40,265 nucleotides of DNA from Thermogemmatispora onikobensis (GTDB lineage Bacteria; Chloroflexota; Ktedonobacteria; Ktedonobacterales; Ktedonobacteraceae), in assembly GCF_001748285.1 (NCBI RefSeq), contig NZ_BDGT01000042.1:1-40265 (forward strand), in the 5' to 3' direction. Shown piece by piece: positions 15,709 through 23,156 of the stretch. How positions within the stretch are numbered: position 1 is the first letter of the stretch; every line of letters begins with the position of its first letter. The notes beneath the pieces are model-generated. The model ran no database searches and had not been told where the DNA came from. It saw nothing but the letters and a program-made list of their open reading frames with translations. A program made the translations under genes and the position numbers.

Positions 15709-18441
15709 ATGTCGTCATCCCAGTTCCTGTCGTCAGCATCGGCGCTGGTCGCCGCCCCTTCACGTCCTTCTCGGCGCCAGCCAGCGATCGTACGCCAGTG
15801 CAATCGCCTGGCAAAGCAGCTGGCCGTCCTGGCCACGAATCGTGTGCGCCCTCTCTGCGAGCAGGCTGTCCAGGCGGGCGAATGGGACGCGCTCGCCGAA
15901 CCGACAGGGTTAGCTCTGCCTCCCGAGGAGAGCGTCGACCTCTACACACAGGGTCTCTGCTGTCTGGCTCTGACTGCGGCTCTGGCCAGATCGATCAGCA
16001 AGCGCGAGTCCGAGCAGGATCAAAACGAGCTGATCTCTGTGCTCTCCTGGCTGCCGCTCTCGCTACAGGACCCTTTCAAGCAGATGCTCCTGGCCGTTCC
16101 CCTGGCCCAGACCATCGCCGAGCTGCAGGAGCTGAGTGCAGCCGCCCTCTCCTTATCGGCAGGCGAGCAACTGGCGACGCGCGCCACGGCGCCGACGTTG
16201 CAGGCGCTACAGCAAGATCCACTCATCTACTGCTACGAGCAGTTCCTGCGTCACTACCGTCCCAGCCTGCGCAACGCCGGCAGCATCTACGCTACACCGG
16301 CGCCAGTAGTCTCCTACATGGTGCGCAGCGTCGACCTCGTGCTGAAGCAAGCCTTCGCCTTACGTCAGGGCCTGGTCGAGTTGGGCAGCTTCGAGGTCAT
16401 CGATCCTGCGGTTGGTAGCGGCGCTTTCCTGCACGGCCTGATTGAGTTTCTCTATAGTCAGCTCGGCCAACGGGCCGAGCTGGAGCGCTGGTCACACTTT
16501 GTGGTCGAGCAGCTTTTGCCCAATCTGCGCGGCTATGAACTCCTGCCAGCTCCCTGGCTGGTGGCCTACCTCAGCCTTGGTCTCAAGCTGGCCGCCTGCG
16601 GCTACGACCTGCGCCAGCGGCCCGGTCAACTCAGTCTTGCCCTTGGGGACGGTCTGCTCTGGCTGGCTCGCGAACCGGCCCATACCGGCCTGCCTGTGCT
16701 CATCGGCAACCCTCCCTATGGCAACTTCGGGCGCCCCACACGCTACCCCTGGCTGCGCCTTCTGCTTCAGGATTACAAGCGCGACCTGGGCGAACGCAAG
16801 CTGAACCTGGATGATGACTTCATCAAGTTTATTCGCTGCGGCCAGTGGTACATCGAGCAAGCTGGCTGCGGTTTGCTGGCCTTCATTACGAGCCATACTT
16901 ATCTTGACGGCCTGACCCACCGCCGCATGCGCGAGAGTTTGCTCGCCAGCTTTGACGAGATCTATCTGCTTGATCTGCACGGCAACAGCCAGCGAGCAAC
17001 CCCAGCCGGGGACGGGGACGCAGAACCCGATGAGAACGTTTTCCCCATCCGCCAGGGCGTGGCCATCGGCCTTTTTGTCCGGCACCGGGACGCTGCCCGC
17101 TCTCGGCGGACCGCACCCAGACGGGCGACTGTCCACTACGCGGCCCTGCGTGGCAGCCGCCGCGAGAAGTACGCCCGTCTGGAGAGGATGGACCTGGCAA
17201 GCACCCCCTGGCAACGCCTGCAGCCGCAGCCCCGCCTCTACTTCTTTGTACCGCGCATTCTGACTCGCCTGGCCGAATGGGAGCGCTACCCAGCACTGCC
17301 AGAGATCTTCCCGATCTACGGCACAGGAATCAAAACCCACCTTGACGCCGTGCTCGTTGGCCCTTCCGACGAAGCCATCGCCAGCCAGATTGCCACCTAT
17401 CTGGCCGAGCACGGCCAGGAAGAACAGGCCCAGGGGACGAGAGCAGCCTCCGACGAGCGACGTCGCGGCACGCCGCAGCACAAGGCCCGGCTCCTGCGCC
17501 AGCTCAGCGGGCTGCCACCTCAACAGCTCTACCGCGACTACGCTTATCGCCCCTTCGACACGCGCCGTATCGCCTATTGGCCTCCAGCCATCGAAGCCGG
17601 CGACCACCGCTTTGCCCTGATGCGCCACGCCCTCCCGCCCAATATCCTGCTGGTCACAACGCGCCAGCTGAGCCAGGGCAGCTTCCAGCACGTCTTTGTC
17701 AGCCAGACCCTCACCGATATGTGCCTGCTTTCAAGCGCAACCCGCGAATGCGCCTACGTTTTCCCCCTCTACCTGTTCGAGTTTGAGGAGGCACCGGAAG
17801 AGGCAGGCACGGGGGCACGAGCGCGAGCACGAGCGCGAGCACGAGCAGCGCGCCCCAATCTGTCCCCTGCCTTCATTGCCGCTCTCGCGAGCCGCCTCAA
17901 CCTGCGCTTCGTGCCCTGGGGGAGCGGCGACCTGCTCAGCAGCTTTGGACCGGAGGCCGTGCTGGCCTACCTGTACGCCATTCTCCATGCGTCCATCTAC
18001 CGCCAGCGCTACAGCGAGCAGCTCAGTAGCGACTTTCCGCGCTGTCCTCTGCCTGCGCATCGCACCAGCTTTCGCCTGCTCTATTGCATTGGCAGCCGCC
18101 TGCTCAAGCTACACCTGCAGACCAGCCTTCCCCATCCCTCGGCCTACCTTTTGCCTCCCGCCCAGGCCCAGGCCAGGCGCCTGCGGATCGAGTTCGTGCA
18201 CTACACAGCGGACGGGCGGCTCTGGTTAAACGCCCAGCAGGCTCTGGAGGGCCTGCCGCCCGAGTGCTGGCGTTTCCGCATTGGGCATTACCAGATCAGC
18301 GCGCGCTGGCTACAGGAGCGCCTCGGGCAGGAGCTGACTCCCGCTGAGTATGAGCGCTACCGCCTGCTACTGGCCATCCTCACCGAGACGCAGGAGCTGA
18401 TGGCCCAAAGCAGCAGCGCTCTGGAAGCATTGCTTCCCTGA
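15709..18441 (+). CDS. Type ISP-like N6-adenine DNA methyltransferase with target-recognition domain, no nuclease or helicase
   Basis: 910 residues. After a helical N-terminus of about 165 residues come the ISP-type coupler motif (DPLIYCYEQFL, SIYATPAPVVSYMVRSVD, 170-210), SAM motif I DPAVGSGAF (232-240), catalytic motif IV GNPPYGNF (333-340), LNLDDDFIKFIRCGQWYIE, AFITSHTYLDGLTHRRMR, LDLHGNS (421-427), ENVFPIRQGVAIGLFV, YRPFDTRRIAYW, and a C-terminal type ISP specificity-like domain (ALEGLPPECWRFRIGHYQIS to ERYRLLLAILTETQELM, about 825-900). Known ISP restriction enzymes are near 1500 residues with N-terminal Mrr nuclease and helicase; these are absent here and from the flanks. All methylase motifs are intact, so it probably methylates adenine at one target without matched cleavage. 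An Ala-Arg repeat interrupts residues 703-712. Confidence 0.86.
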   Translation: MSSSQFLSSASALVAAPSRPSRRQPAIVRQCNRLAKQLAVLATNRVRPLCEQAVQAGEWDALAEPTGLALPPEESVDLYTQGLCCLALTAALARSISKRESEQDQNELISVLSWLPLSLQDPFKQMLLAVPLAQTIAELQELSAAALSLSAGEQLATRATAPTLQALQQDPLIYCYEQFLRHYRPSLRNAGSIYATPAPVVSYMVRSVDLVLKQAFALRQGLVELGSFEVIDPAVGSGAFLHGLIEFLYSQLGQRAELERWSHFVVEQLLPNLRGYELLPAPWLVAYLSLGLKLAACGYDLRQRPGQLSLALGDGLLWLAREPAHTGLPVLIGNPPYGNFGRPTRYPWLRLLLQDYKRDLGERKLNLDDDFIKFIRCGQWYIEQAGCGLLAFITSHTYLDGLTHRRMRESLLASFDEIYLLDLHGNSQRATPAGDGDAEPDENVFPIRQGVAIGLFVRHRDAARSRRTAPRRATVHYAALRGSRREKYARLERMDLASTPWQRLQPQPRLYFFVPRILTRLAEWERYPALPEIFPIYGTGIKTHLDAVLVGPSDEAIASQIATYLAEHGQEEQAQGTRAASDERRRGTPQHKARLLRQLSGLPPQQLYRDYAYRPFDTRRIAYWPPAIEAGDHRFALMRHALPPNILLVTTRQLSQGSFQHVFVSQTLTDMCLLSSATRECAYVFPLYLFEFEEAPEEAGTGARARARARARAARPNLSPAFIAALASRLNLRFVPWGSGDLLSSFGPEAVLAYLYAILHASIYRQRYSEQLSSDFPRCPLPAHRTSFRLLYCIGSRLLKLHLQTSLPHPSAYLLPPAQAQARRLRIEFVHYTADGRLWLNAQQALEGLPPECWRFRIGHYQISARWLQERLGQELTPAEYERYRLLLAILTETQELMAQSSSALEALLP
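17815..17844 (+). repeat. Hexamer repeat (GCACGA/GCGCGA)5 inside the methylase gene
   Basis: Five hexamers alternating GCACGA and GCGCGA encode (Ala-Arg)5 in a linker just before the last part of the methylase catalytic region and its recognition domain. Being a multiple of three, length changes would stay in frame. Confidence 0.85.
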
Positions 18442-19031
18442 AAGAAGAAGAAAGAGAAGAGATGGACGCCCGGCGCAGCCAGCCGGCAGCTCGCCCCGGC
18501 CCTTGGGGGGGCTGCTCCAGCCGGCGACCAGAGCCAGAGTGGAGCCAGACAGAAGGTCCTACTGCCTGCGCAAAAGCCCACACTGACACGTCTAAAGACA
18601 GTGGCAGAGTGCTATAATTATACGGGCATCTACCACCCAGTCCATTCAGGCAGAGTCAAAGGTACCTGCCCGCTGAGTCAGAGAGAGAGCTTGCTCAACG
18701 AGCGGGCCAGCTCGTGCGGACCGAGTGGAGAGCGCTTTTGGACGGCCTTGAGCCGGAGCTGGTGCAGCAGCGAGGCTCAGCGCAAGCTGAACCACGTCGT
18801 TCTGTTCTGCTCCGCTCTGCACCGCTGGCCAGGTCCCAGCCAGCAGCGCAGCCCCGATGCGATCGGGCATGCACGAGGTCGCCACGCCAGCGGGTCGAGA
18901 AGTGCTCGCGACCGCTCCCCAAGCGAGCGGTTTGCTCTCCGCCGAGGGCGAGGGCATGCAATTGATCCTGGTATGAAGGAGACTGTAGTTCCTGTATTCA
19001 CGAGACGAGAGACGAGGGGGCTGTTGGTCAT
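18442..19031. other. Gene-free region upstream of the response regulator
   Basis: 590 bases without a supportable gene. A perfect -10 TATAAT at 18613-18618 has no good -35; if used, the receiver gene would have a leader of about 400 bases. A 7-bp hairpin ACCGCTC/GAGCGGT (18911-18917, 18925-18931) lies 100 bases before the gene and is followed only by a short T-run. No tRNA or riboswitch was recognised. Confidence 0.5.
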
Positions 19032-19403
19032 ATGGCCAAAAAGATCTTGATTATGGATGACGACCCCACCATCGCCGATCTCCTGACCGAGGCGCTCGCC
19101 GATGAGGGCTACGAGACCCACATGACGACGCAGAGCCTACGCTTCTACGACGCCGTACGCGAGCACGATCCCGATCTGATCCTGCTCGATATCATGATGC
19201 CCTATCTGGACGGACGGGATGAGCTGAAGCTGATGGAGATGTGGCTGGAGAAGAAGATCCCCGTGATCATCGTGACGGCCTATCCCAATGTGGCCCACGA
19301 AGAGCAGACCTTCCGCGACGCTGGCGTCGTGGAGATTGTCTCAAAGCCCTTTAACCTGGACGAGCTGGTCGAGCTGGTGCGCAAGACCATCGGCGAGCCG
19401 TGA
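19032..19403 (+). CDS. Stand-alone response regulator receiver protein
   Basis: 123-residue CheY-like receiver domain with no output domain. Seen: acidic pair in ILIMDDDPTIADLL (residues 6-19), phospho-acceptor Asp in LILLDIMMPYLDG, the switch Thr in VIIVTAYP and the conserved Lys in EIVSKPFNLDEL. It would be phosphorylated by a sensor kinase and act through protein contacts. No kinase is encoded nearby. It lies 65 bases upstream of plsX on the same strand and may be cotranscribed with it. ATG at 19032 has only a distant Shine-Dalgarno (GAGGGGG, 11-12 bases away). Confidence 0.9.
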   Translation: MAKKILIMDDDPTIADLLTEALADEGYETHMTTQSLRFYDAVREHDPDLILLDIMMPYLDGRDELKLMEMWLEKKIPVIIVTAYPNVAHEEQTFRDAGVVEIVSKPFNLDELVELVRKTIGEP

Positions 19404-19468
19404 TGGCAACGAGGACAACCAGAGCTACGAGAGCAAGAGCAGACTGAGGGCAAGAGGAGAGCAAGGCT

Positions 19469-20518
19469 ATGGAGGCGAAAGTGCGCGTCGCACTCGACGC
19501 AATGGGGGGGGATTACGCTCCCAGCGCCACAGTGCAGGGAGCGGTGGAGGCGGCGCGTGAGTACGGCATCGGCATTCAGCTTGTGGGTCACGAGGAGCAG
19601 ATTCGTGCCGAACTGGCGCGCTACGACATAGGCGGCCTCGATCTGGCAATCACCCACACTGACGAGGTCATCGCGATGGATGAGCACCCGGCCACCGCGG
19701 TGCGGCGCAAGAAAAATGCTTCGCTGGTGCTGGCCCTGGAGCTGGCACGTAGCGGCCAGGTTGTAGGAGCGGTCTCCGCCGGCAACAGCGGCGCCATGAT
19801 GGCCGCCTCGCTGTTCGTTCTGAAACGCATCGCCGGCGTCGATCGACCGGCCCTGGGGACGGTCATGCCCACGCGCACCGGCACGACCCTGGTCCTTGAC
19901 GTGGGAGCCAATACGGATTGTAAGCCCGAGTACCTGCAGCAGTTCGCCCTGATGGGCGCCGTCTACATGGAACGTCTCTTCCGCATCAACCGCCCACGGG
20001 TGGCCCTACTGGCCAACGGCGAAGAGGAGACCAAGGGCAACCAGCAGGTCCAGGAAGCCCACCATCTGCTCAAAGAGAGCGCCCCCCGCCTCGGATTGAA
20101 CTTTATCGGCAACATCGAAGGGCGCGATATTCCAGCAGGCGCTGCCGAGGTGGTGGTCTGCGATGGCTTCGTGGGCAATGTGGTCCTCAAGCTCAGCGAG
20201 GGGCTGGCCGAGACCCTCATCGCCATGCTACGCAGCCAGATGACCAGCAATCCGGTCAATACGCTGGCGGCGGCGGTGCTCAAGCCGAGCCTGAAGCAAC
20301 TCTTCAAACGCCTCGACTATGCCGAGTACGGCGGCGTCCCCCTCTTAGGCGTCAATGGCGTGGCGGTCATCGCTCATGGGCGTTCCAACGCTAAGGCCAT
20401 CAAAAACGCGCTGCGGGTGGCCCGCGAAACGGCGGAGCAGGGAGTAGTGACAGCCATCGCCGAGGGCCTGGCCAGGTTGGGAACCGGCGGCGAGCAACGA
20501 GCCGAGGCCGAGGTCTAA
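19469..20518 (+). CDS. plsX: Phosphate acyltransferase PlsX
   Basis: Converts acyl-ACP and phosphate to acyl-phosphate, the donor for PlsY in phospholipid synthesis; peripheral membrane enzyme. 349 residues, normal length. Seen: VRVALDAMGGDYAPS at the N-terminus, VSAGNSGAMMAAS, MPTRTGTTLVLDVGANTDCKPEYL, LANGEEETKGN, FIGNIEGRDIPAG, VVVCDGFVGNVVLKLSEG and the C-terminal GGVPLLGVNGVAVIAHGRSNAKAIKNAL. The usual partners (rpmF, fabH, acpP) are not adjacent; a lone receiver protein precedes it instead. ATG at 19469 follows an AGGAG-containing purine tract. Confidence 0.96.
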   Translation: MEAKVRVALDAMGGDYAPSATVQGAVEAAREYGIGIQLVGHEEQIRAELARYDIGGLDLAITHTDEVIAMDEHPATAVRRKKNASLVLALELARSGQVVGAVSAGNSGAMMAASLFVLKRIAGVDRPALGTVMPTRTGTTLVLDVGANTDCKPEYLQQFALMGAVYMERLFRINRPRVALLANGEEETKGNQQVQEAHHLLKESAPRLGLNFIGNIEGRDIPAGAAEVVVCDGFVGNVVLKLSEGLAETLIAMLRSQMTSNPVNTLAAAVLKPSLKQLFKRLDYAEYGGVPLLGVNGVAVIAHGRSNAKAIKNALRVARETAEQGVVTAIAEGLARLGTGGEQRAEAEV

Positions 20519-20706
20519 GCAGCCGCGACCCGGCCCGGCTGGTCTGTCCTGGAGCGAGGGGTGGGAGGAGAGAGAAGCAGCGCTTGAGAGAGGTCACCCA
20601 CTGCCAGCCGCTGGTCCCGGCGCTGAGGTTACACCGCGCGCAGTCTGCGCAGGTTGGTTGTAACGGCGGGCGGGGGCCTCTCCCGACACTGAGAGGGAAA
20701 GAGGAG

Positions 20707-21072
20707 CTAGTCCTCGCGCAGGCTACGCTTCAACTCACGCACGAAGCCGACCAGACCTTCGAGCCAGGTCATCTCAGTTGAGGGGCCGGGCTTGCCCGCC
20801 TGAGCCTGATATTTCAGCCGGGCTTCGCGTAGCGCACGCACGCGCAGCTCGGCGGCCCGGTGCACATCGTAGGAGGCGCGGCGCCGCGGGTCGCCCAGGA
20901 CCTCGTAGGCCTCATTGATCAGCTTCATCCGCTGCTCGTATCTGGCCTGCATACCAGGTGCGTTCTGATTTGCATCAGGATGATAGCGGCGCACCAGGCG
21001 CAGATAAGCGCGCCTGATCTCCTCGGGCGAGGCAGTTGGTGCTACTTCCAGAATAGAATAATAGTCCTGCAT
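20707..21072 (-). CDS. Small J-domain (DnaJ-like) protein
   Basis: 121 residues: an N-terminal J-domain ([18 protein letters not shown], the HPD tripeptide in [28 protein letters not shown]) and a basic/amphipathic tail without zinc-finger or C-terminal substrate domains. It could stimulate an Hsp70 ATPase as a specialised co-chaperone; its partner is unknown. Start: ATG at 21072 has GAGGT 6 bases upstream and gives the usual J-domain N-terminus. An ATG at 21084 overlapping the dut stop (ATGA) is the alternative. It is downstream of and probably cotranscribed with dut; convergent with plsX. Confidence 0.85.
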   Translation of the reverse strand: MQDYYSILEVAPTASPEEIRRAYLRLVRRYHPDANQNAPGMQARYEQRMKLINEAYEVLGDPRRRASYDVHRAAELRVRALREARLKYQAQAGKPGPSTEMTWLEGLVGFVRELKRSLRED

Positions 21073-21080
21073 CGCTGACC

Positions 21081-21530
21081 TCATTCACCCGTACTGCCGA
21101 AGCCGCCCCGCCCTGGCCCCAGGGCCGTCACCTCCTGCCAGCAGGCCAGAGCCACCGGAATGAAAATACCCTGAGCGATGCGCTCACCGCGCTTGATCAG
21201 AACTGGCTCATCGCGGAAGTTATAGACCTGGATCAGTATCTCGTCGCCCTCGCCGCAGTAGTCCTGATCGATGATGCCCACCCCATGAGGGATCAGCAGC
21301 CCCTTGCGTCGCGGCGTACTGCTGCGCAGGGTCACCAGGAGCAGATAGCCCGGTGGCGTGCGCACAATGACGTTGCCCGGAATGAAACCGAGATCACGGG
21401 GTGCGATCTCTGTATCCTGACGGCAGAGGAGATCAAAGCCAACCGAGCCAGCGGTGGCGTAGGTTGGCAACGGCAGGGCTGGGTCCACACGTTTGATCGC
21501 CACGTCGAGCGGTTGCAGATACTTGTTCAT
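21081..21530 (-). CDS. dut: dUTP diphosphatase
   Basis: Trimeric dUTPase, hydrolysing dUTP to dUMP and pyrophosphate to keep uracil out of DNA. 149 residues from the ATG at 21530. Seen: motif 1 [10 protein letters not shown], motif 2 [16 protein letters not shown] (the usual RSS), motif 3 [14 protein letters not shown], motif 4 [12 protein letters not shown] and motif 5 GRGGFGSTG at the C-terminus. The ATG lies 7 bases from the -10 box, so the message is predicted to be leaderless or nearly so. A TTG 36 bases upstream is part of the -35 box and cannot be the start of that transcript. Confidence 0.94.
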   Translation of the reverse strand: MNKYLQPLDVAIKRVDPALPLPTYATAGSVGFDLLCRQDTEIAPRDLGFIPGNVIVRTPPGYLLLVTLRSSTPRRKGLLIPHGVGIIDQDYCGEGDEILIQVYNFRDEPVLIKRGERIAQGIFIPVALACWQEVTALGPGRGGFGSTGE

Positions 21531-21537
21531 TTCTGCT

Positions 21538-21566
21538 ATTCTAGAAAAGAGCTTCTGTGACGTCAA
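21538..21566 (-). promoter_or_regulatory. Promoter of dut (leaderless architecture)
   Basis: Minus strand: TTGACG (21561-21566), exactly 17 bases, TAGAAT (21538-21543). Seven bases after the -10 comes the dut ATG, so transcription should begin at or within a base or two of the start codon. No Shine-Dalgarno precedes that ATG. Confidence 0.75.
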
Positions 21567-21653
21567 GAGAAGGTGCTGGATTTCCTTGTTGAGAGAAATG
21601 GGTGGTCAGCGTCGCCGGGCGCCGGCGGCGGCTTTCCTACCTTTGCCACTGCT

Positions 21654-22094
21654 ATGTCGGGCCGCAGCCTGGTGTTGAGTCTCAAACTCAAGTTGCTTGG
21701 GCTGGTGCTCTTGCTCTGCCTGGCCGTCAGCACGACGGTGTATGCTGCCAGTTCAACCTATCACGCTGTACAGCATCTGCAGCAACAGCGCGCCCTGGTC
21801 AAAGCGGGGGATGTGCGCAGCATTCGCCCCTGGATGACGATTCCCTACGTAGCCCACCTCTGCCACGTACCAGCCGGGTACCTCTATCGGGCCTTGCATG
21901 TTCCAGCGACGCCCTCCGTACAACATCTGACCCTCCACGCACTGTCTCTGCGTACAAAACGCCCTGTTGACGAGTTGATTCGCACGCTGCAGCAGGCGAT
22001 CGAGACCTACCGCCAGCAGCACCACGGGCCGAACAGTCCCCAGATGACAGAGCCTGCGGCATCCTCTGCACTGGCAAAGGGAGAATGGCCATGA
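21654..22094 (+). CDS. Small membrane-anchored protein of unknown function, coupled to DedA
   Basis: 146 residues from the ATG at 21654. A basic N-terminus and hydrophobic segment (LVLSLKLKLLGLVLLLCLAVS, ending TTVYA) suggest a signal anchor or signal peptide. The remainder holds two helix-turn-helix-like repeats: RPWMTIPYVAHLCHVPAGYL and TLHALSLRTKRPVDELIRTL, then a Gln/His-rich end. I recall similar WMTIPYIA-type domains in other hypothetical proteins but no function. The start is uncertain: a GTG at 21573 would add 27 residues before the hydrophobic segment. Its stop overlaps the DedA start (ATGA), implying coupled translation and possibly a physical partner. Confidence 0.65.
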   Translation: MSGRSLVLSLKLKLLGLVLLLCLAVSTTVYAASSTYHAVQHLQQQRALVKAGDVRSIRPWMTIPYVAHLCHVPAGYLYRALHVPATPSVQHLTLHALSLRTKRPVDELIRTLQQAIETYRQQHHGPNSPQMTEPAASSALAKGEWP

Positions 22095-22807
22095 GCGCCC
22101 TGCTTCCCTACCTGGTGAACTGGTTGCAAGAGTACGGCTATCCAGCTCTGTGGGGCCTGGTCTTTCTGGGCGCCGCCGGTATCCCACTCCCGATCACCCT
22201 GCTCTTGCTGGCCGCCGGGGCCTTCGCAGTCCTGGGAGACTATAACCTCGGCTTGCTAGCCCTGCTGGCAGTCAGCGCCGCTGTGGCCGGCGATAGCGTC
22301 GGCTACAGCCTCGGTCGCCGCTGGGGAGGCCGCCTGCTTGACTACCTGGAACACTCGCCACAACACTGGATTCCACAGCAGGCCCTCAAGCGCGCACGTC
22401 AGCTCTTCCATCGGCGCGGCGGCTGGGCCATCTTCCTCGGTCGCACCGTCTTCTCGGCTTTCGGCGTGCCGATTACGCTCCTCTCAGGGGCAGAACGCTA
22501 TCCGTACCGCAAGTTTCTACTCTTCGATGCCCTCGGCGAGCTGGTGGGCGTCGGCCTGCCCCTCAGCCTCGGCTTTCTCTTCGGCGCCAGCTGGGAGGCC
22601 GTAGGCGAGATTCTGGGGATGGTCTCGCTGCTCTTGCTGACCCTGGCCCTGGCTACCTGGCTGAGCTATCGCTTGCTGCTGCTGCTGCGCCGCCTGCGGG
22701 CAACTCACGCCGAACCACAGCCCCGACCACACCCCCAGCTCGAAGAGCCAGAACGGGCCGCTTCCCCCGGGGCCGCCTCCGGCTCCTCGGGTTCCCTGCC
22801 ACTTTAG
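22091..22807 (+). CDS. DedA family (VTT/SNARE-associated) membrane protein
   Basis: 238 residues, inner membrane. Seen: NWLQEYGYPALWGLVFLGAAGIPLP (the DedA E/D-G-x-P entry region), AGDSVGYSLGRRWGGRLLDYL, FLGRTVFSAFGVPITLLSGAERYPYRKFLLFDALGE (the F-x-x-R-x-x-P-like core with a charged helix) and LSLGFLFGASW. The C-terminal 45 residues are Pro/Ser-rich and probably cytoplasmic. DedA proteins are linked to lipid scrambling/undecaprenyl phosphate recycling and membrane homeostasis. ATG at 22091 has AGGGAG about 8 bases upstream and overlaps the previous stop; an ATG at 22085 is too close to that site. Confidence 0.87.
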   Translation: MSALLPYLVNWLQEYGYPALWGLVFLGAAGIPLPITLLLLAAGAFAVLGDYNLGLLALLAVSAAVAGDSVGYSLGRRWGGRLLDYLEHSPQHWIPQQALKRARQLFHRRGGWAIFLGRTVFSAFGVPITLLSGAERYPYRKFLLFDALGELVGVGLPLSLGFLFGASWEAVGEILGMVSLLLLTLALATWLSYRLLLLLRRLRATHAEPQPRPHPQLEEPERAASPGAASGSSGSLPL

Positions 22808-23156
22808 CCTACCCTCAAGCGTATGTAATAATGATCGCAACGTTGAAAAAGTATACGCCTCTTACAGCTAAAGTCTTTTTTTCTTGTAGAGCATCTTTAA
22901 GTATTCAATGCTGTCACAGACTGGCACGGAAGGGAACCTTTAGGGTATAATTGGAATAGCGCTGGAATATTTCTGGGCCGTACTGTGTTCCTATCGGTAG
23001 AAGCAACGTGTCTCATCTTACATCTTTCTCCTACCCGGCGTCAGACCTGGTCTCTCTCAGGTCGAAGGCTCGCTTTCCCTGCGTGTAGGGTCAGACAGCC
23101 TCACAGCCGCTATCTTGCTGCTTAAGATAGACACTACCTTTTCATGGAGGGCGCAT
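22808..23156. other. Leader region of the sigma factor gene
   Basis: 349 bases. A perfect -10 TATAAT lies at 22946-22951 in the sequence AGGGTATAATTGG, but its -35 is unclear (CTGGCA/TGGCAC about 18-19 bases upstream). If used it gives a leader of about 200 bases. A T-run at about 22875-22882 follows only a weak 6-bp pairing (GCGTAT/ATACGC), so it is at best a poor terminator for the DedA gene. Confidence 0.5.

Noticed and set aside
16492-17691. Open frame of 399 codons antisense to the ISP-like methylase
   Set aside because: No motif, no ribosome site, wholly inside a gene whose methylase motifs are intact.
18601-19050. Open frame of 149 codons upstream of the receiver gene
   Set aside because: Low-complexity Arg/Ser-rich translation, no ribosome site, and it overlaps the receiver start.
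20620-20706. Hairpins between convergent plsX and the J-domain gene (GTTACA/TGTAAC, GCGCA/TGCGC, CCTCTC/GAGAGG) as terminators
   Set aside because: Short or interrupted stems with no T-tract on either strand.
22922-22951. Sigma-54 promoter suggested by TGGCAC before the sigma factor gene
   Set aside because: The -12 TTGC element is absent at the required spacing; TATAAT suggests a sigma-70 type promoter instead.
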